Source: Myxocyprinus asiaticus
Lineage: Eukaryota > Chordata > Actinopteri > Cypriniformes > Catostomidae
Direction: 5' to 3'
Length of the DNA: 64,000 nucleotides
Assembly (NCBI RefSeq): GCF_019703515.2
Contig: NC_059365.1
Span: 42,242,501-42,306,500, forward strand
Shown: piece after piece, positions 46,131-57,112 of the stretch
Position numbering within the stretch: position 1 is the first letter of the stretch
How the letters are laid out: each line of letters starts with the position of its first letter
The notes under the pieces: generated by a model
Database searches by the model: none
Told to the model about the DNA's origin: nothing
The model's input: only the letters and a program-made list of their open reading frames with translations
Position numbers and translations under genes: made by a program

Positions 46131-46577
46131 TGTGCCAAAACTATAGGTCTCTCATTATGATACCGGTATGAGTGTGACTTAAACGCATTAAAATTTGAAT
46201 ATCAAACTGCAATTAGCTATTCCACACTTAAAAGTTGCATTTGACAAATTCCTGTGAAATTTCATATGCCTTACATATGCCAAAACAGTATGAGATTTAT
46301 GTGGGCGAAACTGACATGGGATCATCTTGAAACTTATACTTATGGATGCTAGCTATCTTTAATTTTCACACTCAGAAAATAATGCTATCTGGAGTCAGAC
46401 ATTAAAATACAAAATACATATGCTTAATTTAATATTCACCAATAGTGCACAAAGAGTTAGAGTAAATCTAAATAAAATAGCTTATAGCTGACTTAGTTGC
46501 TGAAGACCGGGCAATGCACACAAACACTGTTCAGTTTTTGCCAACAGCATCATTCAAAGTTGGAAAGTGTATGATAC

Positions 46578-46629
<52 letters not shown>

Positions 46630-46851
46630 AATCTGATATGATTTTAAATATCCCACAATGCATCTGTACATTTGAAATTTACAGCAGTATGCTGTACATG
46701 TGATACAATGGTCCAATGTGATACAACGGTCCAATAAACTGCCACATGCCCCCAGAATGCATTGCTGTTCACAGCAATCTACTGTATTATTGAAAAACAG
46801 CCAGTTTACTGTAAAATCATGATGTAATTTTTACAGCAATTCATTACAGTG
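46131..46851. other. EnSpm right subterminal region
   Basis: Non-coding, with (AT)n at 46581-46625 and subterminal CTGTA/TACAG words up to the terminus. Confidence 0.6.
46581..46625. repeat. (AT)n microsatellite
   Basis: About 22 AT units. Confidence 0.95.
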
Positions 46852-47356
46852 TAACTAGATAAAGCAATAACTAACAGACTGGGAAAACAGAAACAAAATC
46901 TCTCGCAAGGAGAGAAACTGGAAAAACAAAACCGGAAAAGTAAAACAGATAAACTGACTGAACAACAACAACAACAACAACAACAGCTCACAGGAACAAC
47001 CTGACTGGGAGAAGAAACAAAACAATCTGGCAGAGACATGAGGAAAGAGGGCACAATATATAGAAGGAACACACATGAGAAACAGGTGAAACTAATTAAC
47101 ACAACAAGGACTAAACAAGGAAGAGTGATGAGGAAATGAAGAGGCGGAGTCGGGGACGCAAATGGCAAGACAAACACAAGGCCATGTGCAAACATACAAG
47201 ACCAAACAGACACGAGTACATATGGTGATGAAGAATCAAACACAGCCATGTGCACTCACAATACACAAGACATGGGAACCTGACAGATGGGCGGAGTAGA
47301 CTGTCACAATCCTGCCACAACAAAATAAAATGAGACCAAAGTAGCAGGGTCATGAC

Positions 47357-47430
47357 AGCTGGACATACAGCACTCTAGATTGTGTGATATTGATTGTGTC
47401 ATCCAATGTCTTGCTCATTTGTGTTGTCAG
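47357..47430 (+). repeat. R repeat, copy 3, right part
   Basis: AGCTGGACATACAGCACTCT and GTGTGATATTGATTGTG continue the unit broken at 39274; compare GATAGATGGACAATACAACA and GTGTGATATTGCTGTTC at 55609-55654. Confidence 0.6.
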
Positions 47431-48289
47431 TTAATTTGTCACTTACCAACTTACCTAGTACTAGCAGGGCCACGTTAACCCAATGGGCAACATGGGCTTC
47501 AGCCACGGGCCCTGCCACTAGGGGGGGCCCCGGGTACACAAGATCAGATATTAATTTTAATATGAATTGTGTATTTTCGGCACCACCTGTGCCAGCAAAC
47601 TCATAACTGTTTTTATGAACACTCTTGCCACTTATAGTCTGCTATTGTTTGCAAAAACAAGTAAATTCACAGCTAAACAGCGTATTACAGGTACTCCCAC
47701 CCCAAAGTCACGCAATTGGTTGAGCCAGAAGTTGACATGTCACTCAAACTAATGGAACAAAGTTTTCCAGTGTTTCATTCTTCGTTTGAAATCAACCTTC
47801 AAATGGCTTACTTACTGTAGGCTATAATTGTCTCTGCGATAAGATACATAATTTCAACACCAGGAAAAAAATCACACGAGGATGTTGGTTCACATTATAA
47901 AAATATGTATGTATATGCATTACCGGTCTGAACTGGCTCCATACTCTTAGCGCTTAGAAAACAAACTCTCTCCGGTTTAAGGGTGAAGTCAATTCTGAGA
48001 TCAGCCTAATCAAAATTAACTGAGACAAGCTTCGACATATGTCTCATTGGCGAGTCTTCTGTGATCAAATATTGTATGTTGGTAGTTTACGACTCTCTGG
48101 GTCATGAGCGAATGTTTAGGGGCATAGCACGTGAATACTAATATGTTTATTATGACGTTGGTTGACCTGTGTAGAGCTGTAGATCACGTGACCTAATTCA
48201 TATTTATGAGCTAGCCCAGGGCCTTGGGGAGGCTTAACCCTGCCTTGAGTACTTGTGACCTAAAGTCATCTGCAAAAACAAAAAAAACA
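47431..48289. other. Unassigned intergenic stretch
   Basis: A GC-rich patch at 47465-47545 (run of G at 47520-47527) looks like part of a repeat. No gene or RNA recognised. Confidence 0.35.
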
Positions 48290-48635
48290 AAAAAAAAAAA
48301 TGCTCATTCACATCATATATCATATAAAAAAGTCTGATGACTATTAGGTTTCTAATGTTGGCAATTTCTTAATAAATTCTTCATATGTGTCCACTTTACA
48401 TTGAGGTACATTTTCATAGGTTAATAATATTGAATAAGTGTTATTAAGCATTTATAACATGTGAGGTAAAACGACTCATAATTTGGCAAATATTACATGA
48501 AAGTTTCCCTTTTATGCATGTTGTTATAACCCCATTTTACTGAGTTTTAATGCATTTGTAAATTAATTATTAGTCATTTATATACCATTTATAATCCCTT
48601 AACAAATGTAATATTAATGTTACCATTTTCACAAT
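48290..48635 (-). mobile_element. Palindromic element, family P, copy 4 (one arm)
   Basis: CATATATCATATAAAAAAGT, GGTTTCTAATGTTGGCAATT, AATAAGTGTTATTAAGCATT and AACAAATGTAATATTAATGT follow 9700-10042 in the same order, ending in the family terminus. The opposite arm is absent. Confidence 0.72.
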
Positions 48636-48902
48636 ACATTTTATGACAAAGTGAGATGTCTTATATTAAAACTACACTATGTAACTTTTTGCCCTCAAGC
48701 AGTTAAAAAATAAAACTGCATGTGTCTTGCGGAAGAACATTGTTTTGGTTGTGCTTCGGCTCTGCTCCTCTGCGTGGATGAATGTGGTTTGAGGCACCGA
48801 TGTACACATGGATACAGGACATCTAATCAGAGCGAATGGACAAATAAATAATGAAAGAAAGGAAAAGAAGGATATCTGAAAACATGTCATCTAAGCAGAT
48901 AA

Positions 48903-49786
48903 TGCCTCCTACACACTACACGACTTTCAAAGACGTCAGATTGTGGTATCGTTCATATTACACAACTGTCTGTCTTGTCATGGAAGTCATAGGGTTTTAA
49001 AATTACACGAGGAATTGGTGACGGGTGAACGTTACAAAACATTTCACTATTTACGAATCCCCGATGACTCTGCCTGGACTCCAAATTACGTTTCACAACA
49101 GAGTACACGCGAGAAGTGATACGAGATACGAAAACAAATGCATGATCATATGTTATGCATTTCAGAATATGATGTGTATGGTTTTAATCGCCTAATGCAT
49201 CATATATTTTATTGGTTACAATATGAAAAAGTACCTCCTACTGAAAAATCTACCTATTTGCTTACCTGACTGTCCAAGAGAATTGGCAATTTCTCTCCAA
49301 CTCTTCTCTTTCTCCACCCATTTGTGGTACAGTTCAGAGGAAACATTACATAGGCACTGGTGCTCCTGCCAATGTTCCACAAATTTTTCCTCCATTTCAA
49401 CGGTCCAATGAGACTTTCTTGATACTGCAGCCATGCTAGTTGATGTTCTGTTGTAGGTACATCAGGACTCCTCCCACTGAAACTTCCCGTGCCCCATTTC
49501 TTGCTCGCTCATTGGCTGTAGATCAATGCTGCAGTTGTATTCAGTCAAAACACATTTCACATTGCGCGATTTGGAATCGCAGACAGGTCCAGATATTTAA
49601 CATGCTAGATATCTCGCTGACATCAGCGCTTCTCTCAGATCGCATATTTGATAATTCATACATTGCGTTCATCACTCATGGGAGCGAGCTCTGATTTGCC
49701 TATGATTTCGGGCTTTTGTCGGCGATCTCCACAAAACTGTCGGCGAGTGAAAATCAGGTCTAAAATCGTGTAGTGTAAACTCAGCA
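48903..49786 (-). mobile_element. PIF/Harbinger-like element nested in the TTAA element
   Basis: TAA at 48900-48902 and 49787-49789 flank ends TGCCTCCTACACACTACACG and, inverted, TGCTGAGTTTACACTACACG (14 of 20 equal, the inner ten perfect). A 3-bp TWA target is the Harbinger rule, and the single gene remnant inside is of the Myb/SANT kind these elements carry. The DDE transposase is not seen, so the element is a deletion derivative. Confidence 0.72.
49266..49434 (-). pseudogene. Myb/SANT-like (trihelix/MADF type) protein, first exon only
   Basis: It begins MAAVSRKSHWTVEMEEKFVE at 49434 and runs through HWQEHQCLCNVSSELYHK and SWREIANSLGQS, with the spaced Trp residues of a Myb/SANT-like helix bundle. 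At 49266 it meets a good splice donor (CAG|GTAAGC on the minus strand), so the frame beyond that point is intron. No continuing exon is visible inside the element. In PIF/Harbinger elements such a protein assists the transposase by DNA binding. Being alone it is a relic, though a domesticated or chimeric exon cannot be excluded from sequence alone. Confidence 0.65.
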
Positions 49787-50190
49787 TAAGTGCCATATCT
49801 TATGTTGTTGTTTTGACTTATTGGAAACATTGATGTTTTGAAATAAATGATGTTACAAAAGTTAGGCAACATAGACATAACGATTGCTAGTCTGATAAGG
49901 TCAAACGTTGTAAAGTTTTTATAACTGGAGGATATTCTGGCCAAATAGACCGGTAGTAACTAATTTATAGATTGTCTTTGTTACCAACCAATGGTCAACA
50001 TCATTTCAAGACTCACATTTCTTTGGCAAGCCTAGGACTAAAGGATTTATTATATCAATTATTGCTGTTATAAAGAAAAATACACACGTGTGCTAGCAAG
50101 TGAAAAGTTCTGCACCAATTACAGTATAATTATTGTATTTCATGTGTGATTACACAACTATACATAAACCATATCAATAAAATATCTTAC

Positions 50191-50403
50191 CTGTTGAGTA
50201 AGAAAAAGCCAACTCTGGGTCGCTTTTAAATCCTTTCAGATCTCGGAGTTGTCGCCACCTCTGAAAAGCCAAGCCGATGTTGATTTGTGTTTTATTATGA
50301 ACTCTGTCGCTTTCCCTTTTTGCTTGTAGACTCTGCTCTGTTCGGGATTTCTTTGTTTTTACAAAATAATTCCCTGGAGGTTTGCCGTTTTGAATGATCC
50401 ATG
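50191..50403 (-). pseudogene. Coding exon remnant of the TTAA element
   Basis: In the minus-strand frame ending at 50191 the sequence reads IIQNGKPPGNYFVKTKKSRT, then a basic stretch, then INIGLAFQRWRQLRDLKGF and KSDPELAFFLLN, directly followed by a splice donor (AACAG|GTAAGAT). The INIGxAFxRWRxLR...LKSDxExAxFLL pattern is one I recall from N-terminal exons of several fish DNA transposon proteins; its role is unknown to me. The frame is open over about 70 codons with no stop. No start codon in this frame was identified; an ATG at 50402 is in another frame. No further exon found. Confidence 0.55.
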
Positions 50404-50723
50404 GTCAATTTTTCTCGTTTGTTGTGACAACAAACTTTCAGCTTCAGCTACTCCCACACATGCGCTACAGTATCCGGATCTTATTTTCTCTATGTATGGA
50501 TATGACGTTAACATGCATGGGCGAATGACGTATGTATGTAATTTCCCGCGAAATCCGTCCCGACAGCTCTAAAATATTTATAATATAATATCATTAATAT
50601 ATGTTTATCAAAGTGTGTTTGGGTAAAGACATGGTTTGGAAGATGGATTTTGTTGCATTCTCTTATTAATAACATTTTGTTCTAAAAAAAAAAAAAAAAA
50701 AAAGTTACATAGTATAGCTTTAA

Positions 50724-51047
50724 AAGAATTTATTTTAGATTATAATCTCCTAGAAATTATAGTGACTTTTGCTCATGTCGACTGAGACCAGACCAAAGCC
50801 AGCAATTAAAAGTACTATTATATGTCAACAATTGTCTTATTTGATTCAAATTGTATTTATCCAAAGATATGTTGGGAGAAACATCTAAGACAATGTTAAT
50901 ATTCATTGAAATATAAAGCTGAGAAAGACATTAAGTCTCCTGAGATATGGAAAAGCAACCTCTAAGAATTGTCCTCTGGGCAGTTTTGACATAAAAAGAA
51001 GACTGCACATTAACACATTAAATTAGAGTTTATGTGTAGAGGCATAA

Positions 51048-51079
<32 letters not shown>

Positions 51080-52539
51080 AACTTGCATGGTAAAGCCATC
51101 AAACTAATAAGACTTCACCTCTGGAAAGAGGCATTAATCAAACAACTAGCGTCCATCATAACTTCTTAAGAATTATCACTTTAAAAATATTTTCAAGCAA
51201 ATCTGGCCTCTTTATTACAGTCAGCCACTCTCCAAAAATAATCATCACTGCCATGGCAACAGCAGCTTTAAAGTAATAACAGTAAATAGCTTTTATTGTG
51301 AATGTTTTGAATGGGCAGTTTAAGGGAGGCAATTTGAAGCCAAACAATTATACTCTGATAATGAGATTTGGTCTGCAACTTGGCCAACTGCAGACTGGGG
51401 CTGGACCCACGCACACACTTCAGGCTGTTTTCTTATGTTTATTGTCGTTTGTTTTTCCCTTTCTCTCTTTTTGTGACTTATTGGCGATTTCTTCAATAAT
51501 GAAAGGTCACAAAAGTAGAATGGAACAACAGCTCAGCACTAATGAGTGAGATACAAACACTTCAATGCAGTTTGAGTGACTCTTTTTAGCTACTTACTGT
51601 GTTACTGGGAGTTTTATTGAACAGTCAGTGTCACTTATTCTGTTAAATTAATGAATTAGTTTGAGTAATATGAGTCTGAAGTTGCAACCTGCCCAGTAAA
51701 GGTCTCAACAAGCTGAATTTCTATGTTCATAGATGCAAAGAAGTGTGACCTCTACTGGTCAAAACTGTTACTGCAATAAAATGATAAGCGATCATACATG
51801 TAATATACACACAATATATATATTTTTTTTCACTTTTATAAGACAATTAAAGAAAAGAATAAAGACACGTAGTTATAGTGTGCATTTTTGTCAGCTAAAC
51901 TGACACAAACTATATGCATAATTTAAGCAATAGTTGCTAGGCACATCTACACAGTAGCACAGCTTTAAGAGGCTTATTGCTTTCAAAAAATGTTATTACT
52001 ACATAATGACAATATTTAGGACACAAATTTTCAATAAAGTTTTTTTTATGAAGCAAATTCATTAAGTGCCATCCTTCTATTAGAAGATATAGTCCCTAAA
52101 GTCCCCGCTATACTTACTGATATACAGGGTTGGGAGGGTTACTTTTGAAATGTATTCTACTACAGATTACAGAAAACATGCTGTAAAATGTAATTTGTAA
52201 CGTATTTCATTCGATTATTCAAGGTCAGTAACATATTCTAAATACTTTGGATTACTTCTTCAGCACTGGTAGATTTTTTCACTTGTTTTGACTATAAAAA
52301 CTCTGCCAGTACAGTAAGACAAAATACACGTAAATCGATTCTATTTAGGACTAGGTGATACAATCCCTTGTTTGTTGCACATACCTTGAGCCCTTGCTGT
52401 TATGAGTGGGAATGATGATGACATCTCAGGGTTTTCAAGTGGGTGCCCTCCTTCCCCAGCGTTTCACTGATGAGCCCACTACACCTCCAGAGGGTTCAGC
52501 GATGAGGCCTGGCGTCCAAGGCTCACCCCCCTCGATGTC
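50724..52539. other. Unassigned intergenic stretch
   Basis: It contains (GAAA)n at 51048-51081. Around 52135-52260 a segment like GGGTTGGGAGGGTTACTTTT resembles the end of a common DNA element, unresolved. No gene recognised. Confidence 0.35.
51048..51081. repeat. (AAAG)n microsatellite
   Basis: About eight AAAG units. Confidence 0.95.
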
Positions 52540-53070
52540 ATCTCGTTCTTGATGTTATTTTGGAGCCCAGGTGTTGTCTCTCCTCTTAATCCAGAGCCAC
52601 TGGCTTGCCCTTTCAGCCGCACTGGAGAGGGCTTTGATGGCTTGACGTTGGGCCTGGCCTCAGATTCCCATGTCCTTAAGCAGCCTGGTAGTTGACATGC
52701 CTATGAAGCCTCTGCAGCCATCTTCCACTGGACAAACCTAGCTTTTCAGCCATGTTGTGAGCGTCGGCTGCCAGCTCAGCATACTTGAGCCTCTTCCGTT
52801 CATAGGCCTCGTCCACAGCATCCTCCCAGGGCACTGTAAGCTCTATGATGTAGGTGGTGCGAAATGAGGTGGACCAAAGCACGAGGTCCGGTCTGAGGTT
52901 GGTCATGGCGATCTCAGTTGGGAAGCAGAGCCTCTGTTCCTGGTCTGCCAGTAGCTTCCAGTCCCGTGCCGCTCCCAGCTGCCCAGCCTCTGGTTTTGAA
53001 GTGCAGGCCTTGAGTTGCTTCGCACCTTCCCAGACAAACTCTCTTGAGGTATTTTGTATTTTGATTACAA
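52540..53070 (-). pseudogene. Non-LTR retrotransposon C-terminus with restriction-like endonuclease motif
   Basis: Minus-strand reading: FVWEGAKQLKACTSKPEAGQ, ARDWKLLADQEQRLCFPTEI, then NLRPDLVLWSTSFRTTYIIE and LTVPWEDAVDEAYERKRLKY. The RPD...E(L)TVPWE arrangement fits the PD-(D/E)xK-type endonuclease at the end of R2/NeSL/Hero-like elements. After the ORF part at 52676-52906, a frameshift near 52740 continues as CRGFIGMSTTRLLKDMG, a stop, and AIKALSSAAERASQWLWIKR. The upstream reverse transcriptase is not present. Clade assignment is from memory of the motif and should be read as tentative. Confidence 0.6.
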
Positions 53071-53394
53071 CCCGCTCCCCAGTCCACTAAACATCTTTCA
53101 TATTACCAATTTTCCATGCGAACCGTGCTTGGTTTTGGACTAAACTGCCAGTATGAAAGCCCCTAAGGTGTTTTTGAGTTTGTGTTGGTGCTTCGTAACA
53201 GCTTCACACTGGCTGCTAAACACCTTATTACTGCCATTAATCCATGTCTTACACGTTAGTTTGGAAGGCCACGAACATAAGCGGATTGATAAAAAAATAA
53301 AAAATAAAGCATCCCAGTGCTGAGGGTCTGAGCTATCAGCACTCTTTGAACATCTCTCTACTACTACACTATTGTGGAGAATAGTAAAACTAAC
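53071..53394. other. Unassigned stretch
   Basis: GGTCTGAGCTATCAGCACTC and CTACTACACTATTGTGGAGA towards the end resemble R-associated text near 33490 and 34870. Otherwise nothing recognised. Confidence 0.35.
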
Positions 53395-53745
53395 AGCCTC
53401 AGCATTACTGACGATCACAACTGAGAGTCGCAGAAGATGGAGTAATCAAACACTCTCAGGGTGCCTACCTGATACCAAGTTTCCGAGTTGGGAGAAGACA
53501 TAAACTTTCAACATGGAAGAGGAGAGAATGCTTTCTGTGTCAATGTCAAAATAAGAGTTCCCCAAGAAATATACAAGAATGAAACTGGTGTCCTCCATGT
53601 TTTCTCTCCAAAAACAAAACACTTGAACGTGAGTGAAATACTTGTGCAATAATTCCAATAGCACGTATGGGAGTATCACTCCAAGATTCGAGTGGATTAC
53701 TACCACAATCCAGCTGAGGAAGAGAGTTAAATTAACAGCTGCCAT
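53395..53745 (-). repeat. R repeat, copy 4, left part
   Basis: Same unit as at 34245-34590 (GAGAGTCGCAGAAGATGGAG, TTCCGAGTTGGGAGAAGACA, AAGAGTTCCCCAAGAAATAT). The minus-strand frame 53446-53787 (113 codons) carries FTHVQVFCFWRENMEDTSF and ILSSSMLKVYVFSQLGNLV. The unit is broken by the LINE at 53746 and resumes near 54690. Confidence 0.75.
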
Positions 53746-54665
53746 GTTACATTTAAATGTTTTAATATAGCAGACGCTTTTATCCAAAGCGACTTACAAA
53801 ATGATGAAGATTACAACACAAGCTTCTTAAGAAGACAGTAACATGAAAAGGGCTGCATTACAAAGTTTCAATTGTATTACAAAAGTATGAGCCAAGACAT
53901 AGATTAGAGTGCAAACAATCATTTTTTTTATTTCTTTTTATGTATTTTTTTTTTTTTTTTTTTTGTAGGGTTAAGAGTGTAGGGTTAAGTCCTCAAGGAA
54001 AAGTTGTGTCTTTGAAGACAGAGATAGATGCTTCATGTATGGTAATGGCAAGGTCGTTCCACCATCGAGGTACAGTGAAGCCGAAAGTCCTGGAAAGTTA
54101 TTTGGTGCCTCTTTGTGTTGATACCATTTGGTCATTTGTAGCCTTCTGGTGGGAACTTAGCTCTGCAGGAATGATTGTAGGTAAGCTGGCACAGACCCAG
54201 TGACTGTTCTGTGTGCCAGCATCAGAGCCTTGAACTTGATACGTGCAGCTAGTGTAGAGACAAGGAGGGGTGTAACATGCACTCTCTTGGGTTAGTTGAA
54301 GACCATCTTTGCTGCTGCATTCTGAATGATTTGCAGAGCCCTGATTGAGCATGCAGGAAGGCCTGCTAAAAGAGCATTACAATAATCCAGTATAGATATG
54401 ACAAGAGACTGAACAGGAACACGAGTTGTGTAGCATATTCTAAGAGGAACGGTCTTATCTTCCTAATGTTGTAGAGTGCAAATCAACATGATCAGGTTGT
54501 TTTTTAGATGTGGTTGTTGAAGTTGAGCTGGTCATCCATGGTTACCCCTAAGATTTTGACTGTTTCGAAAAGATGAGGAGCTCGGTCTTCATTAAGTTGA
54601 GTAGAAGGTGGTATTCCTTCATCCAGGCCGAGATGTCTGCCAGGCCTGCTGAGATCCAAGCAGTC
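53746..54665 (-). pseudogene. Non-LTR retrotransposon 3' end with reverse transcriptase C-terminus, broken
   Basis: Minus-strand reading in shifting frames: MKEYHLLLNLMKTELLIFSK (near 54560-54620), LYNIRKIRPFLLEYATQLV (near 54420-54480), SYLYWIIV/LDYCNALL-like text, SLRALQIIQNAAAKMVFN near 54300-54350, then the C-terminal domain (TPPCLYTS, AYLQSFLQS-like). This is the region behind the catalytic core in jockey/L2-like fish LINEs. The 3' end (53746-53800, inverted) has TTTGTAAGTCGCTTTGGATA plus AAAGCGTCTGCTA. T-run at 53942-53964. Many stops and shifts. Confidence 0.7.
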
Positions 54666-54689
54666 TGGCATTACTGTTCATCACTGTAA

Positions 54690-54711
54690 CAGAAGCAGGT
54701 AATCACATGCT

Positions 54712-54762
<51 letters not shown>

Positions 54763-55680
54763 ATACACACACACAAATTCTTGTTTCTCCAATAACTTGT
54801 TTTACCACAACCCCATTTATATTTGAGGTCTGAAGGCGTGGATACATATACCTTTGCACAGAAAAAGTTCCGCAGCCGAAATACAGTCAGTGCACGATGG
54901 ACTTCTGTTGGCGAAGAATTTCCCCTCAGTTTGGTGAATTTTGAAAAAAAATTTGAAAGTGTATTCACCTTATTGACCAATAGGAAGTTTCTTGGTTCGG
55001 CAGTGACACCTTTGTGGGCAGTGATTCACACACAGCTGCTCTGAATATTCATAAAGGACACAAAGATATAATTTTTGCTAAATCTTTTTTTCAAAGATCT
55101 TCATTCTCTCAATGTAAAAAGTGCAGCATTAAAAAGAGTCTGCCTGGCAATTCATCTATGCTGGTTTCACACAAGCTCAAAGTTCACCCAGGCCTTACTT
55201 CGCTCGCAGAATTTCATAGTGCAAAAGTAAGTCTAACCATGCCTTAAATTATGTATATTTTCTGTTACAAAACTGTCAGTAAAGCATTCCAGCCGTGATG
55301 TGACCTGTTCATTTTGCTACTGTCTTACTAAACAGTGCTCATAAGTGTATGTGTAAAGGCCATGATATGTTCACAGCAAAGTTCTTCTTTGTTCTTGCTT
55401 AGAGCCAAAAAGAAGGTCCAAAAAGCTGAGCAATGGTATACTGTTTGCAGACATTCAACCACCAATCGCACCGCTGGGGGAGGCATTTACAGAAGCATTT
55501 TAAGATGAAGACGCACAAGACTACATGTGAAACAACAATAACAACAACAACAACAAAAAAAACACTATCACACAAACGAGAGTGCCTACAGCCGAATCAC
55601 AGCAATGCTGATAGATGGACAATACAACACGATTGCGAGTGTGATATTGCTGTTCTATAACATTTCAATGAACAACTAAA
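54690..55680 (-). repeat. R repeat, copy 4, right part and associated sequence
   Basis: GCAGGTAATCACATGCTCAG, (CT)n at 54715-54758 and CTTGTTTCTCCAATAACTTG match copy 1. 55583-55660 holds the uninterrupted site GCAATGCTGATAGATGGACA. Between them 54806-55582 has no recognised match; its + strand frames (54823-55044, 55014-55247) are not convincing genes. Confidence 0.55.
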
Positions 55681-56814
55681 TAAATAAGGAGGGAAAAACT
55701 AAGGATTGTCTCTAAAAACGCTCTTGTGTGTGGAACTACTTTCTTACACCATACATTCAGGATCTGCCATTGCAATAGTTTAAAATATGGCCCAAGTCTC
55801 CATTACAAATTCGAAAAGCACACTTTAGAACTAGTAACAACAGCTTGGGCTGTTTCTAATATGCATTTAAAATCCATAAAAACACTAAATTGTGGCAGTT
55901 ATCTTAAACAAACATGAGAGCATCAAACGCTAAATTTCTAAATTTATCAAAAAGTTGAAACAGAAATTATTTCATCAGTTAAACACCTAATAAAACTGTG
56001 AGGAATTATGTATTCTTATATTGCCCATGACAGCAGTCAAATTGTATATTCACATGTTAAAGGGCTACAGCTGAGAAGGTTATTTTTGTGCTTTAAATGC
56101 TCTCGGCTCAGGCATCTGAGGGTGAGCGGAGCGGTAGGCGTCTACCTCTGTTAGATCATATGCTGAGCTGTCAAGAGTTGGCGCAGGTTGGCTGCACTTC
56201 AGATTGTGTCTGAATCTCAACTCACTTACAGTAATTATGCTCGATGTGGGAAATGTTTGCTGTGCCTTCTTGCACAAGTGCACAAAAGCACACACATACT
56301 TACACACATATTGTCACACAATCTACCCCCAGACATACACTTTTTTTGTGGATTTTAGGATAAACCTACAGACACACAATCACAGAAGACAGCTACCATA
56401 TCTTATTTTCTACAAATTTGGAAAAAAATATATACAGTATATTGGATTAAAGTTTTTGGATTAGAAAGAGAGAGTTTTGTTACTGGTGGTCTGTTGCTAT
56501 TATCATGATGTAACATGCAGCAAAACTTTCTAAACTCTTGACAGTCGCAACAAGTCTATAGCATCAGTTTCTCTGGAAAACACCCTAAAGTAAATTAGCA
56601 AATAAAAGTGATCTTGACAGTCACAGCGAGTCCATAGTAATAGTTTCCCTTGAAACCACTCTAAAGTAAATTAGCAAATAAAAGTGCTGAGAAACCCCCA
56701 TGGGCGAGGTCGTGTGTGTACATGTTTGTGAGTGAAGAATGTGCCTTTTATTAACAAAACAAAGGGATTTCGTGCTGTAATTCTGACAAATGCAGAAACT
56801 ATTATATATTTTTC
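55681..56814. other. Unassigned intergenic stretch
   Basis: A near-duplicate pair occurs at 56527-56610 and 56612-56690 (GACAGTC-CAACAAGTC / GACAGTCACAGCGAGTC and AGTAAATTAGCAAATAAAAG in both), a tandem duplication of about 85 bp. No gene recognised. Confidence 0.45.
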
Positions 56815-57072
56815 ATAGTTAAGGCCGAAGCACTGAAAGTGCGAAGGCTGTATTGTTCTTCTAAAGGATTATTAGGGCCCAAGCACTGAAAGAGTGGAGA
56901 CCCTTTTATTCTTCTAAGGATTATTATAGCCCAAACACTGAAAGTGCGGAGACCCTATTGTTCTTCTAAGGATTATTATTAGGGCCCAAGAACTGAAAGT
57001 GCAGAGGTCATATTTGGATTATTATTAGGGCCCAAGAACTGAAAGTGTGGAGATCCTATTGTTCTTTTAAGG

Positions 57073-57112
<40 letters not shown>

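Larger units (their letters stand above)
39398..46851 (-). mobile_element. CACTA/EnSpm DNA transposon, 7.45 kb, decayed
   Basis: The termini are CACTGTAA (left) and its inverse TTACAGTG (right), with repeated subterminal TTACTGTAA/CTGTAAAA words at both ends (39398-39560; 46680-46851), a layout typical of CACTA elements. TA flanks both sides; the third base of a 3-bp duplication does not match. Both internal genes lie on the minus strand: a TNP2-like transposase (43985-46130) and a second gene (42134-43243). The left 2.7 kb is non-coding with satellite tracts. Confidence 0.82.
39275..47356. mobile_element. Repeat element enclosing the EnSpm transposon, class open
   Basis: AGCTGGAT (39267-39274) and AGCTGGAC (47357-47364) flank it, an 8-bp duplication with one mismatch. 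The parts outside the EnSpm are 39275-39397 (GTCAAGGAATTTGAGGGAGG...) and 46852-47356, with an (AAC)n run at 46962-46985 and the end AGCAGGGTCATGAC. With a one-base shift the ends read TGTCA...TGACA and the duplication GCTGGA, which would suit a solo LTR; hAT is the other reading. The uninterrupted target is visible at 55590-55650. Confidence 0.6.
48670..50719 (-). mobile_element. TTAA-flanked DNA transposon, 2.05 kb, host of a nested element
   Basis: TTAA at 48666-48669 and 50720-50723 flank inverted ends AACTACACTATGTAAC and AGCTATACTATGTAAC, which continue into a T-rich part. It contains a coding remnant at 50191-50403 and the Harbinger-like element at 48903-49786. TTAA targets are used by piggyBac and Kolobok; which one applies is not decided by what remains. 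Confidence 0.75.

Noticed and set aside
49266..49434. Myb/SANT-like exon as a host transcription factor
   Set aside because: It lies wholly inside an 884-bp element with Harbinger-type ends and TAA flanks, with no following exon; a transposon relic is simpler.
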